DNA from: Teichococcus aestuarii
Lineage (GTDB): Bacteria > Pseudomonadota > Alphaproteobacteria > Acetobacterales > Acetobacteraceae
Direction: 5' to 3'
DNA length: 64,000 nucleotides
Assembly (NCBI RefSeq): GCF_003116135.1
Contig: NZ_PDOA01000002.1
Span: 1 to 64,000 of the forward strand
The position numbers and the translations under genes are program-made. The notes below the pieces were generated by a model. That model was not told where the DNA came from. It worked only from the letters and a program-made list of their open reading frames with translations, and searched no databases. Shown here piece by piece: positions 15,154 through 25,547 of the stretch. Within the stretch, counting starts at the first letter, position 1. Each line of letters opens with the position of its first letter.

Positions 15154-16032
15154 ATGAGCAAGCAACCCGCGATCGGCATGATCGGCATCGGCCTCATGGG
15201 GCATGGCATCGCCTGGAACATCGCGAAAGCGGGTTACGGGCTGACCATCCTGGACCACCCCGGCAACCAGCCGGTGGACGACCTGCAGGGCATGGGCGTG
15301 CAGGTGGCGCCGCGGATCGCCGATGTCGCGCAGGCGGCCGATGTCATCGTGCTCTGCGTGACCGGCTCGCCGCAGGTGGAGGCGATCCTGACCGGGGCGG
15401 ACGGCGTGGTCGCGCATCTGCGGCCGGGCACGGTGGTGGTGGACTGCTCCACCGCGCTGCCGGAATCCAGCGCGCGCATGGCCGCCGCCGTCGCCGCCGC
15501 GGGCGGGCAGTTCCTGGACGCGGCCATGACCCGGCTGCCGCAGCATGCCCGCGCCGGCACGCTGAACCTCCTCGTCGGCGGCGACACGGCGCTGCTGGAG
15601 CGGCTCCGCCCGCTGCTCGAGACCTTCAGCGAGAACATCACCCATATCGGCGGCGTCGGCTCCGGCCACCTGATGAAGCTGCTGCACAACTACGTCTCGC
15701 TCGGCTTCCTGGCGCTGCTGGCCGAGGTGGCGGCGCACGGGCAGAAGGCCGGGGTGGAGATGGCCACGCTGGTCGACGTGCTGGCGCAGGGCGGCGGCGG
15801 CGGCACGGCGCTGCAGCGCATCTCGCCCTTCCTGCTCGAGGGCGACCCCTCCTCCGTGCCGTTCTTCATCAGCAACGCCGCCAAGGATCTGGGCTATTAC
15901 CGCCAGGCGGCGGAAGCGGCCGGCGTGCACCGCGCCATCGCCGACGCGGTCGGGACCACGCTGGATTCGGTGGTCGCCCAGGGGCACGGGCAGGATTACG
16001 TGCCGCAGCTCGCGGCGCTGCTGAAAGCCTGA
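15154..16032 (+). CDS. NAD(P)-dependent oxidoreductase, 3-hydroxyisobutyrate dehydrogenase family
   Basis: 292 residues. The N-terminal NAD-binding motif is GMIGIGLMGHGIAWNIAKAG. The substrate-binding signature lies around ADGVVAHLRPGTVVVDCSTA. The catalytic lysine is in GSGHLMKLLHNYVSLG. The family includes 3-hydroxyisobutyrate dehydrogenase, tartronate semialdehyde reductase and related beta-hydroxyacid dehydrogenases. I chose the ATG at 15154 because AGGAGGG lies just upstream and family sequence begins there; an in-frame extension to 14917 has no such support. A terminator-like hairpin follows at 16046-16066. Confidence 0.85.
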   Translation: MSKQPAIGMIGIGLMGHGIAWNIAKAGYGLTILDHPGNQPVDDLQGMGVQVAPRIADVAQAADVIVLCVTGSPQVEAILTGADGVVAHLRPGTVVVDCSTALPESSARMAAAVAAAGGQFLDAAMTRLPQHARAGTLNLLVGGDTALLERLRPLLETFSENITHIGGVGSGHLMKLLHNYVSLGFLALLAEVAAHGQKAGVEMATLVDVLAQGGGGGTALQRISPFLLEGDPSSVPFFISNAAKDLGYYRQAAEAAGVHRAIADAVGTTLDSVVAQGHGQDYVPQLAALLKA

Positions 16033-16045
16033 GGGGCTCCGGGCC

Positions 16046-16066
16046 GCGCCGGCGCAGAGCCGGTGC
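16046..16066. terminator. hairpin after hydroxyisobutyrate-dehydrogenase-like gene
   Basis: GCGCCGGC and GCCGGTGC pair with one wobble around a GCAGA loop, 14 bp past the stop. There is no U-run. Confidence 0.35.
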
Positions 16067-16189
16067 GGCGCCCTGCCCCCCCCCGCGCCAAGGCTCTTGC
16101 CAAGACATCGCGCCGGGCCTCTCGTGGGGCCGGGCACGGCGGCACCATCCGCTCCCGCCATGATCGACACCGATCCGGAGGATTCTGGA

Positions 16190-17077
16190 ATGAGCAACCC
16201 GGCCGATTACAGCCCGCCGAAAATCTGGACCTGGGACCAGGCCAGCGGCGGCCGCTTCGCCAACATCAACCGCCCCATTTCCGGCCCCACGCACGAGAAG
16301 GAGCTGCCGGTCGGGCGCCACCCCCTCCAGCTCTATTCCCTGGCGACGCCCAACGGCGTGAAGGTCACGGTGATGCTGGAGGAGCTGCTGGCCCTCGGCC
16401 ACAGCGGCGCGGAATACGATGCCTGGCTGATCCGCATCGGCGAGGGCGACCAGTTCGGCAGCGGCTTCGTCTCGGTCAACCCGAACTCCAAGATCCCCGC
16501 CCTGCTGGACCGCAGCGGCCCGGCACCCATCCGCGTCTTCGAGTCGGGCGCGATCCTCACCTACCTCGCGGAGAAGTTCGGCGCCTTCCTGCCGACCGAG
16601 CCGGCGGCGCGGGCCGAGACCCTCTCCTGGCTGTTCTGGCAGATGGGCAGCGCGCCCTATCTGGGCGGCGGCTTCGGCCACTTCTACGCCTATGCGCCCA
16701 CCAAGATGGAATACCCCATCAACCGCTTCGCCATGGAGACGAAGCGCCAGCTGGACGTGCTGGACCGCCGCCTGGCGGAGAGCGAGTACATCGCCGGCAG
16801 CACCTACACCATCGCCGACATCGCCATCTGGCCCTGGTATGGCGGGCTGGCGAAGGGCTGGCTCTACGACGCCGCCGAGTTCCTGCAGGTCGGCAGCTAC
16901 AAGAACCTGCAGCGCTGGGCGGACATGATCGGCGAGCGGCCGGCCGTCCGGCGCGGGCGCATGGTCAACCGCGTCTCCGGCGACCTGGCCAGCCAGCTGC
17001 ACGAGCGGCACGACGCCAGCGACTTCGAGACCCGGACGCAGGACAAGCTGGGCGGCAAGGACCCGGCCGGCACCTAA
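16190..17077 (+). CDS. yghU: glutathione S-transferase-like disulfide-bond oxidoreductase YghU
   Basis: 295 residues matching E. coli YghU nearly end to end. Matching segments include WTWDQASGGRFANINRPISG, THEKELPVGRHPLQLYSLATPN-type N-terminal thioredoxin fold, the central YDAWLIRIGEGDQFGSGFV, and the tail LHERHDASDFET. YghU binds two glutathione molecules and has disulfide reductase activity. Start ATG at 16190 follows a GGAGGA ribosome site about 10 bases upstream. It is monocistronic, separated by hairpins from its neighbours. Confidence 0.92.
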   Translation: MSNPADYSPPKIWTWDQASGGRFANINRPISGPTHEKELPVGRHPLQLYSLATPNGVKVTVMLEELLALGHSGAEYDAWLIRIGEGDQFGSGFVSVNPNSKIPALLDRSGPAPIRVFESGAILTYLAEKFGAFLPTEPAARAETLSWLFWQMGSAPYLGGGFGHFYAYAPTKMEYPINRFAMETKRQLDVLDRRLAESEYIAGSTYTIADIAIWPWYGGLAKGWLYDAAEFLQVGSYKNLQRWADMIGERPAVRRGRMVNRVSGDLASQLHERHDASDFETRTQDKLGGKDPAGT

Positions 17078-17099
17078 CCCGGCCGGCCCTGACCTGATT

Positions 17100-17126
17100 G
17101 GCCCTGGCGCGGCGCGCGCCGGGGCC
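17100..17126. terminator. bidirectional hairpin between yghU and the DUF808 gene
   Basis: A 12-bp stem with one wobble pair (GGCCCTGGCGCG against CGCGCCGGGGCC) and a 3-nt loop separates the convergent genes. Confidence 0.55.
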
Positions 17127-17131
17127 TGGCC

Positions 17132-18277
17132 TCAGGCGGCCTTCCGTGGCCGCACCATCCGCGCCACGGCGCCGGCCAGCGGCGCCAGCACATACTCCGC
17201 CAGCGGGATGATGAGCGCGCCCAGGGCCAGCCCCAGCAGGCCGGACAGCGTGGCCGTCACCAGCCAGGACACCGCGCCGCCCAGCCCCCCCGACAACTCG
17301 CCCGCCCGGTGCGCGATGTCGTGCACGACATGGCCGGGCGCGGTGACGCCGAACTCCTCCAGCCCGTGCAGCACGATGCCGCCACCGACCCAGAGCATGG
17401 CGGCGGTGCCGACGATCGCCAGGACGCGCAGGAAATGCGGCATGCCCACCACCAGCCCGCGGCCAAGCGCCCGGGTCAGCGGCCGCAGCGCCCGGTCGGC
17501 GCCGCTCGGCGGCTCGGGCGGGGCGTCGATCACCGGGATCGCGCTGGGCAGGACGGCGCGGCGGCTGACCGCGGCGGGTGCCGGGGCGGCGGCCCGCGGC
17601 ACCACGCCGCCACCGCCGCGCAGGCCCAGCAGGGTGGAGGCCGGCCGCTCGTTCACCGCCAGCGAGACGCCGGCATCGTCGGCCTTCACGATCAGCGCCA
17701 CGGAGCCATAGACCAGCAGCGTCACGCCAATGCCGACCACCGCCAGGATCACCGCCTGCGCGAAAGTGGATTGCCCCGTCAGCCCGGCCAGCGTCAGCGC
17801 CATGATCTCGGCCGACAGGATGAAGTCGGTCTGGATGGCGCTGCGCACGCGCTGCCGCTCCAGCGCCTGCGGGTCCCGCGGCGTGGCGCCGGTCTTCTCC
17901 TCGTGGTGCACGGCGGCATGGGGGCGCAGGGCGTGCAGCACCTTCTCGGCCCCCTCGTAGCAGAGATAGGCGCCGCCCAGCATCAGCAGCGGCGTGATGC
18001 TCCAGGGCGCCAGCCAGCTGAGCGCCAGCGATCCGGGCAGCAGGTAGAGCAGCTTGTTCTTCAGCGAGCCGAGCGCGATCTGCCCGACGATCGGCAGTTC
18101 CCGCCTGGCGGCGAAGCCCACCACGTAGCGCGGCGTCACCGCCGCGTCATCGATGACGACGCCGAGCGCCTTGGTGCCGGCCTTGGCGGACTGGGCCGCG
18201 ACATCGTCCAGCGATGCCGCCGCCACCTTGGCCAGCGCCGACACGTCGTCCAGCAATGCGATCAGGCCAACACTCAC
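17132..18277 (-). CDS. DUF808 family inner-membrane protein (YedI-like)
   Basis: 381 residues. It begins SVGLIALLDDVSALAKVAAA and carries the family hallmark LPIVGQIALGSLKNKLLYLLPGS as well as SAIQTDFILSAEIMALTLAG. At least six hydrophobic segments are visible (around residues 80-115, 165-215, 275-300, 330-365), interrupted by a Pro/Ala-rich loop absent from the shorter E. coli YedI. Function of the family is not established. A GTG at 18277 with GGAG upstream is the likely start; a longer frame upstream to 19306 is antisense to the amidohydrolase and not coding. Confidence 0.85.
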   Translation of the reverse strand: MSVGLIALLDDVSALAKVAAASLDDVAAQSAKAGTKALGVVIDDAAVTPRYVVGFAARRELPIVGQIALGSLKNKLLYLLPGSLALSWLAPWSITPLLMLGGAYLCYEGAEKVLHALRPHAAVHHEEKTGATPRDPQALERQRVRSAIQTDFILSAEIMALTLAGLTGQSTFAQAVILAVVGIGVTLLVYGSVALIVKADDAGVSLAVNERPASTLLGLRGGGGVVPRAAAPAPAAVSRRAVLPSAIPVIDAPPEPPSGADRALRPLTRALGRGLVVGMPHFLRVLAIVGTAAMLWVGGGIVLHGLEEFGVTAPGHVVHDIAHRAGELSGGLGGAVSWLVTATLSGLLGLALGALIIPLAEYVLAPLAGAVARMVRPRKAA

Positions 18278-18626
18278 GGGAGCACTCCTCGATTCGCCGC
18301 GGATGGCAGGCGCGTTGCACCCTGCCCAAGCCGGCAGGAGCGGCAAGGGTTGCAGGCGGGGAGGCGGAATCCGCCCGGCCTGCCGCTTTCCCCGGGCGGA
18401 TGGCCGCCCCGGCCGCTGCGCCGCGCCCGGCCCGCAAGCCCTGCCCGCAAGCCCTGCCGGCCGGGCCCGCATGGGGCCGCACCGGGCAGCGCGCCCCAAC
18501 TTTCCTCCGGAGGCGGGTGCGCTACACTCGCCATGCCATCGGCGCCGGCGGCCTGCCGCGCGCCGGAAGGCGGGCACAGGGCCGGCTCCCCCCTCCCGCA
18601 CCGCCGCGCCTGACCGAGGGACATCC
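18278..18626. other. divergent intergenic region with hairpin
   Basis: 349 bp without a gene. It must hold promoters for the DUF808 gene and the amidohydrolase. One perfect inverted repeat, TCCGCCCGG (18370-18378) with CCGGGCGGA (18392-18400), could form a 9-bp stem with a 13-nt loop. No other structure seen. Confidence 0.45.
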
Positions 18627-19865
18627 GTGAAAGACGCCATGAGCACCATCTTCCTGAAGAACGCCCGCATCGTCGATGGCACCGCGCCCGAGCCCACCGC
18701 ACCGCAGAGCGTGGTGATCGAGGGCGACAGCATCCGCGAGGTCTCCGCCACCGCCCGCGTGCCGGAGGGCGCCGCCGTCATCGACCTCGCCGGCAAGGTC
18801 CTGATGCCGGGGCTGATCGACGCGCATGTGCATGTCGTCGCGGTCGAGGCGAGCCTGGCGCGCAACGCCACGCTGCCGGATTCCCTGGTCATGGCGCGCT
18901 CCATCCGGCTGATGGGCGAGATGCTGATGCGCGGCTTCACCACGGTGCGCGACGTGGGCGGCGCCGACCACGGCCAGGTGGTGGCGGAGCAGGAGGGGCT
19001 GTTCCCCGCCCCGCGCCTCGTCATCTCCGGCAAGGCGCTGAGCCAGAGCGGCGGGCATTGCGACTTCCGCGGCCCCTTCGACAACGCGCCGAGCCCCTTC
19101 GAGGGGCGCCTCGGCGCGCTGGGCCGGCTGTGCGACGGCGTGCCGGAGCTGCGCCGCGCCGCCCGGCAGGAGATCAAGGGGGGCGCGCGCTTCATCAAGA
19201 TCATGGCGAATGGCGGCGTCGCCTCGCCCACCGACCCGATCCACTTCCTCGGCTTCTCGCGCGAGGAGATCGGGGCGGCGGTGGAGGAGGCGCGCAACGC
19301 CGGCACCTATGTCTCCGCGCATCTCTACACCGACGAGGCGATCCGCCGCGCCGTGGAATGCGGCGTCCATTCGCTCGAGCACTGCAACCTGATCCGCCCG
19401 GAGACGGCGCGCCTCGCCGCCGAACAGGGCGCCATCGCCGTCCCGACGCTGGTCACCTACGACAAGCTGGCGGAGGAGGGCGAGGCGCTCGGCATCGGCG
19501 CCGAGGCGGTGGGCAAGGTGGACCATGTGCGGCTGGCCGGCATGGATTCGCTGCGCATCATGCATGAGGCCGAGCTGCCCATGGCCTATGGCTCCGATCT
19601 GCTCGGCCCGATGCACCGGCACCAGTCGGAGGAGTTCGTCATCCGCGGCCGGGTGCTGCCGGCGCAGGCGGTGATCGCCTCCGCCACCGCCGTCGCCGCG
19701 CGGCTGTGCCGGATGGAGGGCCGGATCGGCGTGGTGGCGCCGGGCGCCCTGGCCGACCTCATCGTGGTCGATGGCGACCCGCTGCGCGACCTCTCGCTGC
19801 TGACCGGGCAGGGCCGCCACCTGTCGCTGATCATGAAGGGCGGCCGGGTGATGAAGCGGGCCTGA
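18627..19865 (+). CDS. metal-dependent amidohydrolase (imidazolonepropionase/prolidase-like)
   Basis: About 412 residues. Composite hydrolase with N- and C-terminal beta segments around a TIM barrel. Metal ligands of the superfamily are visible: DAHVHV (HxH), the probable carboxylated lysine in FIKIMANGG, His in [10 protein letters not shown], His in VHSLEHCN and Asp in YGSDLLG. It belongs to the group annotated as Xaa-Pro dipeptidase-like or imidazolonepropionase-like amidohydrolases. The GTG at 18627 lies six bases after GAGGGA and is preferred; the ATG at 18639 is an alternative start. It is monocistronic upstream of htpG. Confidence 0.83.
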   Translation: MKDAMSTIFLKNARIVDGTAPEPTAPQSVVIEGDSIREVSATARVPEGAAVIDLAGKVLMPGLIDAHVHVVAVEASLARNATLPDSLVMARSIRLMGEMLMRGFTTVRDVGGADHGQVVAEQEGLFPAPRLVISGKALSQSGGHCDFRGPFDNAPSPFEGRLGALGRLCDGVPELRRAARQEIKGGARFIKIMANGGVASPTDPIHFLGFSREEIGAAVEEARNAGTYVSAHLYTDEAIRRAVECGVHSLEHCNLIRPETARLAAEQGAIAVPTLVTYDKLAEEGEALGIGAEAVGKVDHVRLAGMDSLRIMHEAELPMAYGSDLLGPMHRHQSEEFVIRGRVLPAQAVIASATAVAARLCRMEGRIGVVAPGALADLIVVDGDPLRDLSLLTGQGRHLSLIMKGGRVMKRA

Positions 19866-19945
19866 CGGCGGCACGGCTTGAAAGATCGGGCCGGGCCGCA
19901 CATATCGCGCCCCGCCTGAGACACAACCATTGCAGGAGCAGTATC

Positions 19946-21778
19946 GTGAGCGAGGCCCTGGAGCGGCATGAATTCGGCGCCGAGGTCGGCCGCCTGCTCG
20001 ATCTCGTCGTGCACGCGCTCTACTCGGAGCGCGAGATCTTCCTGCGCGAGCTGGTCGCCAACGCCGCCGACGCGGTGGACCGCCGCCGCTTCGAGGCGCT
20101 GACCACGCCCGCGCTGATGCTGGAGGGCGAGGCCAGGCTGCGCATCGTGCCGGACAAGGCGGCGCGCACCCTGACCCTCTCCGACCCCGGCATCGGCATG
20201 AGCAAGGCCGAGCTGGTGCAGCATCTCGGCACCATCGCCCGCTCCGGCACGCTGGCCTTCGCGAAGTCGCTGGCCGAGGCGCCGGCGGCGGAGAAGCCGA
20301 GCCTGATCGGCCAGTTCGGCGTCGGCTTCTATTCCGCCTTCATGGTGGCCGAGCGGGTGGAGGTCACCTCCCGCCGCGCCGGCGAGGCGGAGGCCTGGGT
20401 CTGGGCGTCGGAAGGCCGCGGCGACTACACCCTGGCGCCGGCCAGCCGCGACGCGGCGGGCACCGACATCGTGCTGCACATGAAGGCCGATGCCGAGGAG
20501 TTCCTCGACCCCTGGCGGCTGCAGTCGATCATCCGCAAATGGGCCGACCACATCACCATCCCCATCACCGTGGCGCGGGACGGCAAGGACGAGCCGGCCA
20601 ACGAGGGCACGGCGCTGTGGCGCAAGCCGAAGTCGGAGATCTCGGAGGAAAGCTACGCCGAGTTCTACCGGCACGTGGCGCACAGCTTCGACAAGCCCTG
20701 GGCCACGCTGCACTGGCGCGCCGAGGGCACGGTGGAGTTCACCGCCCTGCTCTTCATCCCCGGCATGAAGCCGTTCCAGGCGGTGGAGGGCGAGCGGGAG
20801 AGCCGCGTGCGGCTGCATGTGCGGCGCATGTTCATCACCGACGAGGCGGCGCTGCTGCCGTCCTGGCTGCGCTTCGTGCACGGCGTGGTGGACACCGAGG
20901 ACCTGCCGCTCAACGTCAGCCGCGAGATGCTGCAGGCGACGCCGGCGCTGGCCCGCATCCGCAAGGCGGTGACCAGCCGCGTGCTCTCCGAGCTGAAGAC
21001 CCGCGCGAAGGATGCCGAGGCCTACCAGGGCTTCTGGGAGAATTTCGGCCCCATCCTGAAGGAGGGCATCTGGGAGGATGCCGAGCACCGGCAGGAGGTG
21101 GCGGCGCTGCTGCGCTTCCGCTCCTCGGCCGTGGAGGGCTGGACCTCGCTGGCCGACTACGTGGCGCGCATGAAGCCGGAGCAGGAGGCCATCTACATCC
21201 TGGCCGGCGACGACGCGGCGGCGCTGGCGAAATCGCCGCAGCTGGAGGGCTTCCGCGCCCGCGGCGTGGAGGTGCTGCTGCTGGCCGACCAGCTCGACGC
21301 CTTCTGGCCCGAGCGGCTGGACAGCTTCGAGGGCAAGCCGATCCGCAGCATCACCCAGGGGACGGTCGATCTCTCGAAGCTGCCGCTGGATGCGGCGCAG
21401 GAGGCGGCGGCCGATCTCTCCGCCCTGCTGCCGAAGCTGCAGGAGGCGCTGAAGGACGACGTCACCGAGGTGCAGGCCACCGACCGGCTGGTGGACAGCG
21501 CCGTGGTGCTCTCCGCCGGGGCGGACGGGCCGGACCTGCAGATGCAGCGCCTGCTGCGCCGCGCCGGCCGCGCCCTGGGGCCGGACCGCGCCGTGCTGCA
21601 GATCAACCCGCGCCACCGGCTGATCCACCGGCTGGCCGCCCGCGCCGCCGCCGGCGAGGACCTGGCCGAGGCCGCCGGCCTGCTGCTGGACCTCGCCCGG
21701 GTGCAGGATGGCGATGCGCCGCGCGACCCGGCGGCCTTCGCCCGCCGCGTGGCCGGGGCGCTGGCCGCGGAGGGCTGA
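19946..21778 (+). CDS. htpG: molecular chaperone HtpG (Hsp90)
   Basis: 610 residues, close to E. coli HtpG (624). The N-terminal ATPase domain carries [20 protein letters not shown] with the ATP-contact Asn replaced in context by the family's NAxDA pattern, [20 protein letters not shown], and [17 protein letters not shown]. The middle domain includes [20 protein letters not shown]. The C-terminal dimerisation domain ends [20 protein letters not shown]. It starts at a GTG (19946) with GCAGGAG nine bases upstream. No heat-shock promoter was identified with confidence. Confidence 0.95.
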   Translation: MSEALERHEFGAEVGRLLDLVVHALYSEREIFLRELVANAADAVDRRRFEALTTPALMLEGEARLRIVPDKAARTLTLSDPGIGMSKAELVQHLGTIARSGTLAFAKSLAEAPAAEKPSLIGQFGVGFYSAFMVAERVEVTSRRAGEAEAWVWASEGRGDYTLAPASRDAAGTDIVLHMKADAEEFLDPWRLQSIIRKWADHITIPITVARDGKDEPANEGTALWRKPKSEISEESYAEFYRHVAHSFDKPWATLHWRAEGTVEFTALLFIPGMKPFQAVEGERESRVRLHVRRMFITDEAALLPSWLRFVHGVVDTEDLPLNVSREMLQATPALARIRKAVTSRVLSELKTRAKDAEAYQGFWENFGPILKEGIWEDAEHRQEVAALLRFRSSAVEGWTSLADYVARMKPEQEAIYILAGDDAAALAKSPQLEGFRARGVEVLLLADQLDAFWPERLDSFEGKPIRSITQGTVDLSKLPLDAAQEAAADLSALLPKLQEALKDDVTEVQATDRLVDSAVVLSAGADGPDLQMQRLLRRAGRALGPDRAVLQINPRHRLIHRLAARAAAGEDLAEAAGLLLDLARVQDGDAPRDPAAFARRVAGALAAEG

Positions 21779-21790
21779 GAGGAAGGAGAA

Positions 21791-21816
21791 GCGCGGGCGG
21801 GACTTCCCGCCCGCGC
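21791..21816. terminator. strong bidirectional hairpin between htpG and kinase gene
   Basis: GCGCGGGCGGG (21791-21801) and its exact complement (21806-21816) form an 11-bp GC stem with an ACTT loop between two convergent genes. Confidence 0.7.
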
Positions 21817-21818
21817 CC

Positions 21819-24434
21819 TCAGGGCAGCAGCCGCTCCACGCGCCGCAGGAACTCGGCCAGCCGGAAGGGCTTGGCGAGGATTTCCATCTGCGCCTCGGCA
21901 CGGTCGGCGCCCAGCGTCGCCGCATCGGCATAGCCGGTGATCAGCAGCACCTTGAGGCCGGGCTGCTCCTGCCGCGCGGCATCGGCCAGTTGCCGCCCGT
22001 TCATCCCGCCCGGCAGGCCGACATCGGCCAGCAGCAGGTCGACAGGCCCGGCCGAGCGCAGCAGGGCGAGGCCGCCGGCGCCATCCTCTGCCTCCAGCAC
22101 GGTGTAGCCGGCATAGTCCAGCGCCTCGCGCAGCACGGCGCGCAGGCTCGGCTCGTCGTCCACCAGCAGCAGGGTGCCCCGCCGGCCGGGCCGGGCGGGC
22201 GGCAGGCCGGCCGCCGCGGCCGGCGGCGCCTGCGGCGCCGCCTCCCCGTGGCGCGGCAGGTAGAGGTGGACGGCGGTGCCCTCCCCCGGCACGGAGTCGA
22301 TCCGCACCTGCCCGCCCGATTGCCGGGCGAAGCCGTACACCATGGAGAGACCGAGCCCTGTCCCCCCTCCCAGCGGCTTGGTGGTGAAGAAGGGCTCGAA
22401 CACCTTGGCGAGGGTGGCGGCATCCATGCCGCTGCCGGTGTCGGCGACGGTCAGCCGCACATAGTCGGCCGGCGGCAGATCCAGCGCCTGCGCCGCCGCC
22501 ACGCCGAGGGCGGTGTTGGCCGTGGTGATGCGCAGCAGCCCGCCCCCCGCCATGGCGTCGCGCGCATTGAGGCAGAGGTTGAGCAGCGCGTTCTCGAGCT
22601 GGTTCTGGTCGCACAGGGTCAGCCACAGGGCGGGCTCGAAGCGTGTCTCGATGCGGATATGCGGCCCTATGCTGCGCTGGACCAGCTCCAGCATGCCCTC
22701 GACCAGCACGTTCACCGCCGTGGGCTGCGCATCCAGCGTCTGCCGGCGGGCGAAGGCCAGCAGGCGGTGCGTCAGGGCGGCGGCGCGCTGCACGGCGCCC
22801 TGCGCCAGCTCCACATGCCGCGGAAGGGCCGCCACCTGCCCTCCGGCGAGGCGCAGCTGCATCAGCTCCAGGCTGCCGCCGATGCCGGCCAGCAGGTTGT
22901 TGAAGTCGTGCGCCAGCCCGCCGGTGAGCTGGCCCACTGCCTCCATCTTCTGGCTCTGGCGCAGCCGCTCCTCCAGCTCGTTGCGGCGCGTCACGTCGCG
23001 CCCGGCGGCGACGAAGCCCGCCTCGTCCGGGATGCAGGCCCAGCTGAAGGCGCGGCTGGTGCCATCGGCGTGGCGCATGCGCAGCTCCACCGCCACATCC
23101 GCGCCGCCGTGGCGCAGCTGTGCCAGAGCCGCCTCCAGCATGTCGCGGTCCTCCTCCTGCACCAGCGCCCCCAGCGGGGTGCCGGGCAGGCCGGCGGCCG
23201 GCAGGCCCAGCGCGGCCTGCCAGGCCGGGTTGGCGCTGACACAGCGCCCCTCGGCGTCGCCCACGAAGAACAGGTCGCGGGAGACGCGCCAGACCCGGTC
23301 CAGCTCCCGCGTGCGCTCCGCCACCCGGCTTTCCAGCGCTTCGTTCAGCGTCCGCAGCCGGGCCTCGGCCTCCTGCGTGGCGGTGACGTCGTAGAGCACG
23401 CCGCTGAAGCGCAGCTCGCTGGTGTCCGCGTCGCGCAGGTATTCGCCGCGCCGCATCAGCCAGCGCGGCGTGCCGTCATCGGCGCGGCGGATGCGGAAGG
23501 CGCGGGTCTCGGCCGGGCCCGGAGCGGCGGGCGGGGCGCGGTCGAAGGGCGAGGGATCCCCCTCGGCGACCAGGCTGTTGACCAGCGGCACCGGCAGGTT
23601 CGCCACCGGCCGCAGGCCGAGCAGCGCGCAGAAGGTGCCGGAGACCGCCGCCGTGCCGAAGCCCGGCACATGCTCGAAGGTGCCGATGCCGCCGGCGCTC
23701 TGGGCGATGCGCAGCCGTTCCTCGGTGCGCTTCTGCTCGGTGATGTCGGTCAGCGTGCCGATCAGGCGGGCGGGCTGCCCCTGCGCATCCGGCCAGCAGC
23801 GGGTGCGGGCCTGCACCCAGCGCACCGTGCCATCCGGCCCCAGCAGGCGGTATTCCTTGGAGAACAGCTCGGCGCCGCGCAGCAGCCCGCCGACGCCCAG
23901 GCGGATGCGCATCCGGTCCTGCGGGTGGATGCAGGCGAAGAAGCCGGACGGGTCCAGCGCCGCGCCGGCGAGGGGCAGCCCGTGCCAGGCGGCGAACTGC
24001 GTGTCGCCGGCGATCCGCCCGGTGGCGATCTCCCACTCCCAGGCGGCGCTGCCGGAGAGGGCGAGCTGCGCCCGCAGGCGCCGGTCCTCCTGCCCCTCGC
24101 CTTCCGGCAGGGTGCAGAGCAGCAGCCCCTCCGACGGCCCCGGCGCCAGGAACAGGGGCGGGGTGTCGGCGGCCCGGAAGGCGCGGCCCTGGGCCTCGCG
24201 CGCCGCCGCCGGCCCCGCCTGCCGCAGCCGCTCCAGCGCGCCGGGGCCGCCCCGGGCGGTGAAGGCGGCGGTGCAGCCGAGCAGCGGCAGCTCCGGCTTC
24301 GCGCCGTCCAGCACCGCCAGCGCCACCCCCGCCGCCTCGAAGGCAGCCATCCACGGCCCGATCCGGTCCCCGAGGGAAGCGGCCAGGGGTCCGGTGGCAG
24401 GGTCGGTCGTGAAGGGCAGGGCGGTGTTCTCCAT
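21819..24434 (-). CDS. PAS-containing hybrid sensor histidine kinase / response regulator
   Basis: 871 residues with no membrane segment. About three PAS-like modules occupy residues 120-490 ([58 protein letters not shown]). A dimerisation/phosphoacceptor domain has His509 in [16 protein letters not shown]. The ATPase domain has [19 protein letters not shown] and [22 protein letters not shown]-terminal receiver carries the acceptor Asp804 in [10 protein letters not shown]. It lies 16 bp downstream of the cheC-like gene at the end of the chemosensory operon, so it probably interacts with that pathway. Confidence 0.9.
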   Translation of the reverse strand: MENTALPFTTDPATGPLAASLGDRIGPWMAAFEAAGVALAVLDGAKPELPLLGCTAAFTARGGPGALERLRQAGPAAAREAQGRAFRAADTPPLFLAPGPSEGLLLCTLPEGEGQEDRRLRAQLALSGSAAWEWEIATGRIAGDTQFAAWHGLPLAGAALDPSGFFACIHPQDRMRIRLGVGGLLRGAELFSKEYRLLGPDGTVRWVQARTRCWPDAQGQPARLIGTLTDITEQKRTEERLRIAQSAGGIGTFEHVPGFGTAAVSGTFCALLGLRPVANLPVPLVNSLVAEGDPSPFDRAPPAAPGPAETRAFRIRRADDGTPRWLMRRGEYLRDADTSELRFSGVLYDVTATQEAEARLRTLNEALESRVAERTRELDRVWRVSRDLFFVGDAEGRCVSANPAWQAALGLPAAGLPGTPLGALVQEEDRDMLEAALAQLRHGGADVAVELRMRHADGTSRAFSWACIPDEAGFVAAGRDVTRRNELEERLRQSQKMEAVGQLTGGLAHDFNNLLAGIGGSLELMQLRLAGGQVAALPRHVELAQGAVQRAAALTHRLLAFARRQTLDAQPTAVNVLVEGMLELVQRSIGPHIRIETRFEPALWLTLCDQNQLENALLNLCLNARDAMAGGGLLRITTANTALGVAAAQALDLPPADYVRLTVADTGSGMDAATLAKVFEPFFTTKPLGGGTGLGLSMVYGFARQSGGQVRIDSVPGEGTAVHLYLPRHGEAAPQAPPAAAAGLPPARPGRRGTLLLVDDEPSLRAVLREALDYAGYTVLEAEDGAGGLALLRSAGPVDLLLADVGLPGGMNGRQLADAARQEQPGLKVLLITGYADAATLGADRAEAQMEILAKPFRLAEFLRRVERLLP

Positions 24435-24450
24435 GCGCGCCGCCGCGGCC

Positions 24451-25095
24451 TCAGGGGCTGCCGGCCGTGTCGTCCATCACGCTGCTGATGAAGCTGGCGA
24501 TCAGCTGCTGCAGCATGGCCAGCGAGGGCATGTCCATCAGCATGGCAATGTAGCCGCGGATATCGTGGTTGCGGATGCTGAAGTTGATATAGAGGAACAG
24601 CACCACCCCGGCCACCTCCTCCTCCGGTCTCATGCCGGAGGCGAAGAGGGCGGCGGGGGCGCCATGGTCCAGGTCGGGCAGCGACAGGGTCAGGCTCTCG
24701 CGCAGCATGTTGGCCATGGTGCCGAGGCAGTTGTTGAGCACGAGGTTGCCGGTCTCGGTCAGCGTCTCGTCCTGCAGGGCCAGGGCTTCCGCATCGTCCA
24801 CCGAATCGCCCAGCACGGCGCGCACCAGGCTGGCGCCGTTCGCCGCCGGCAGGATCAGCAGGGCGCGGCCGGAGAAAGGACCGGCGAAGTCCTGCCGCAC
24901 CGCCACCAGCGGCTCCTGCTCCCGGTCGGCGATCATCGCCGCCGCCGCCTGCCGGCTGATCACCTCGGCGGAGGGGACGGAGAGCAGCACCTCGGCGCCG
25001 ATCAGGCGGCGCAGGCTGGCCGCGGCACGGCTGACGCCGATGTTGACGATCTCGGTCAGCGCGTCCCGCTCCAGCTCGCTGAGCAGGATCTGCAT
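24451..25095 (-). CDS. CheC-like CheY-P phosphatase
   Basis: About 214 residues from the ATG at 25095 (MQILLSELERDALTEIVNIG). It contains two copies of the CheC active-site pattern E-x2-N: LTEIVNIGVSRAAAS near the start and LTETGNLVLNNCLGTM near residue 120. The family dephosphorylates CheY-P. It lies between the single-domain receiver gene (19 bp upstream) and the hybrid kinase (16 bp downstream). This is consistent with signal termination for the receiver encoded by its neighbour. An in-frame extension to 25125 is less likely because conserved sequence begins at MQILL. Confidence 0.82.
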   Translation of the reverse strand: MQILLSELERDALTEIVNIGVSRAAASLRRLIGAEVLLSVPSAEVISRQAAAAMIADREQEPLVAVRQDFAGPFSGRALLILPAANGASLVRAVLGDSVDDAEALALQDETLTETGNLVLNNCLGTMANMLRESLTLSLPDLDHGAPAALFASGMRPEEEVAGVVLFLYINFSIRNHDIRGYIAMLMDMPSLAMLQQLIASFISSVMDDTAGSP

Positions 25096-25114
25096 GATCA
25101 CAGCGGGGCGCTCT

Positions 25115-25498
25115 TCACGCCGCACCCTGCCGCCACCGCAGCGCCGCGGCGGCGAGGAAGCCGCGCAGCCCTTCCTCGGTGGCGGGCTTCGGCACGAAGG
25201 CGAGCTTCAGGGCCCGCGCCTGGGCGATGATCTCGTCCTGCACGTTGGCGGTGAGCAGGGCGACCGGCATGTCGGGGTAGAGGGCGCGCATCTCGGCGGC
25301 CAGCGCCAGGCCGTTGCGCTCCGGCATGTTGTAGTCCACCAGCGCCACATCCACGCCTCCCTCGGCCAGGCGGGCCAGCGCCTCCGCGGCGCTGCCGGCC
25401 TCGACGCGCCGCCACTCCGGCTGCAGCGCGGCCACCGCCTTGGCGGCGACGATCCGCGCCAGCTTGCTGTCGTCGACGATCAGGAGGGTGGGTGCCAT
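25115..25498 (-). CDS. single-domain response regulator (CheY-like)
   Basis: 127 residues from MAPTLLIVDDSK. Receiver-domain residues are present: acidic pair Asp9-Asp10, phosphoacceptor Asp55 in VALVDYNMP, Thr in ALLTAN and Lys in AFVPKPA. There is no output domain, so it acts by protein contact. In-frame ATG at 25519 and an upstream TTG are alternative starts. It sits in the chemosensory operon between the STAS-like gene and cheC, and is the likely phosphate acceptor from CheA. Confidence 0.85.
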   Translation of the reverse strand: MAPTLLIVDDSKLARIVAAKAVAALQPEWRRVEAGSAAEALARLAEGGVDVALVDYNMPERNGLALAAEMRALYPDMPVALLTANVQDEIIAQARALKLAFVPKPATEEGLRGFLAAAALRWRQGAA

Positions 25499-25547
25499 GG
25501 TTTCGGACTCTTCTGCCATCGGCGAGAAAGCAGGCTCCGCCAAGCCC

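Noticed and set aside
18282-19306. N-terminal extension of the DUF808 protein
   Set aside because: It is antisense to the amidohydrolase, and the family start with GGAG is at 18277.
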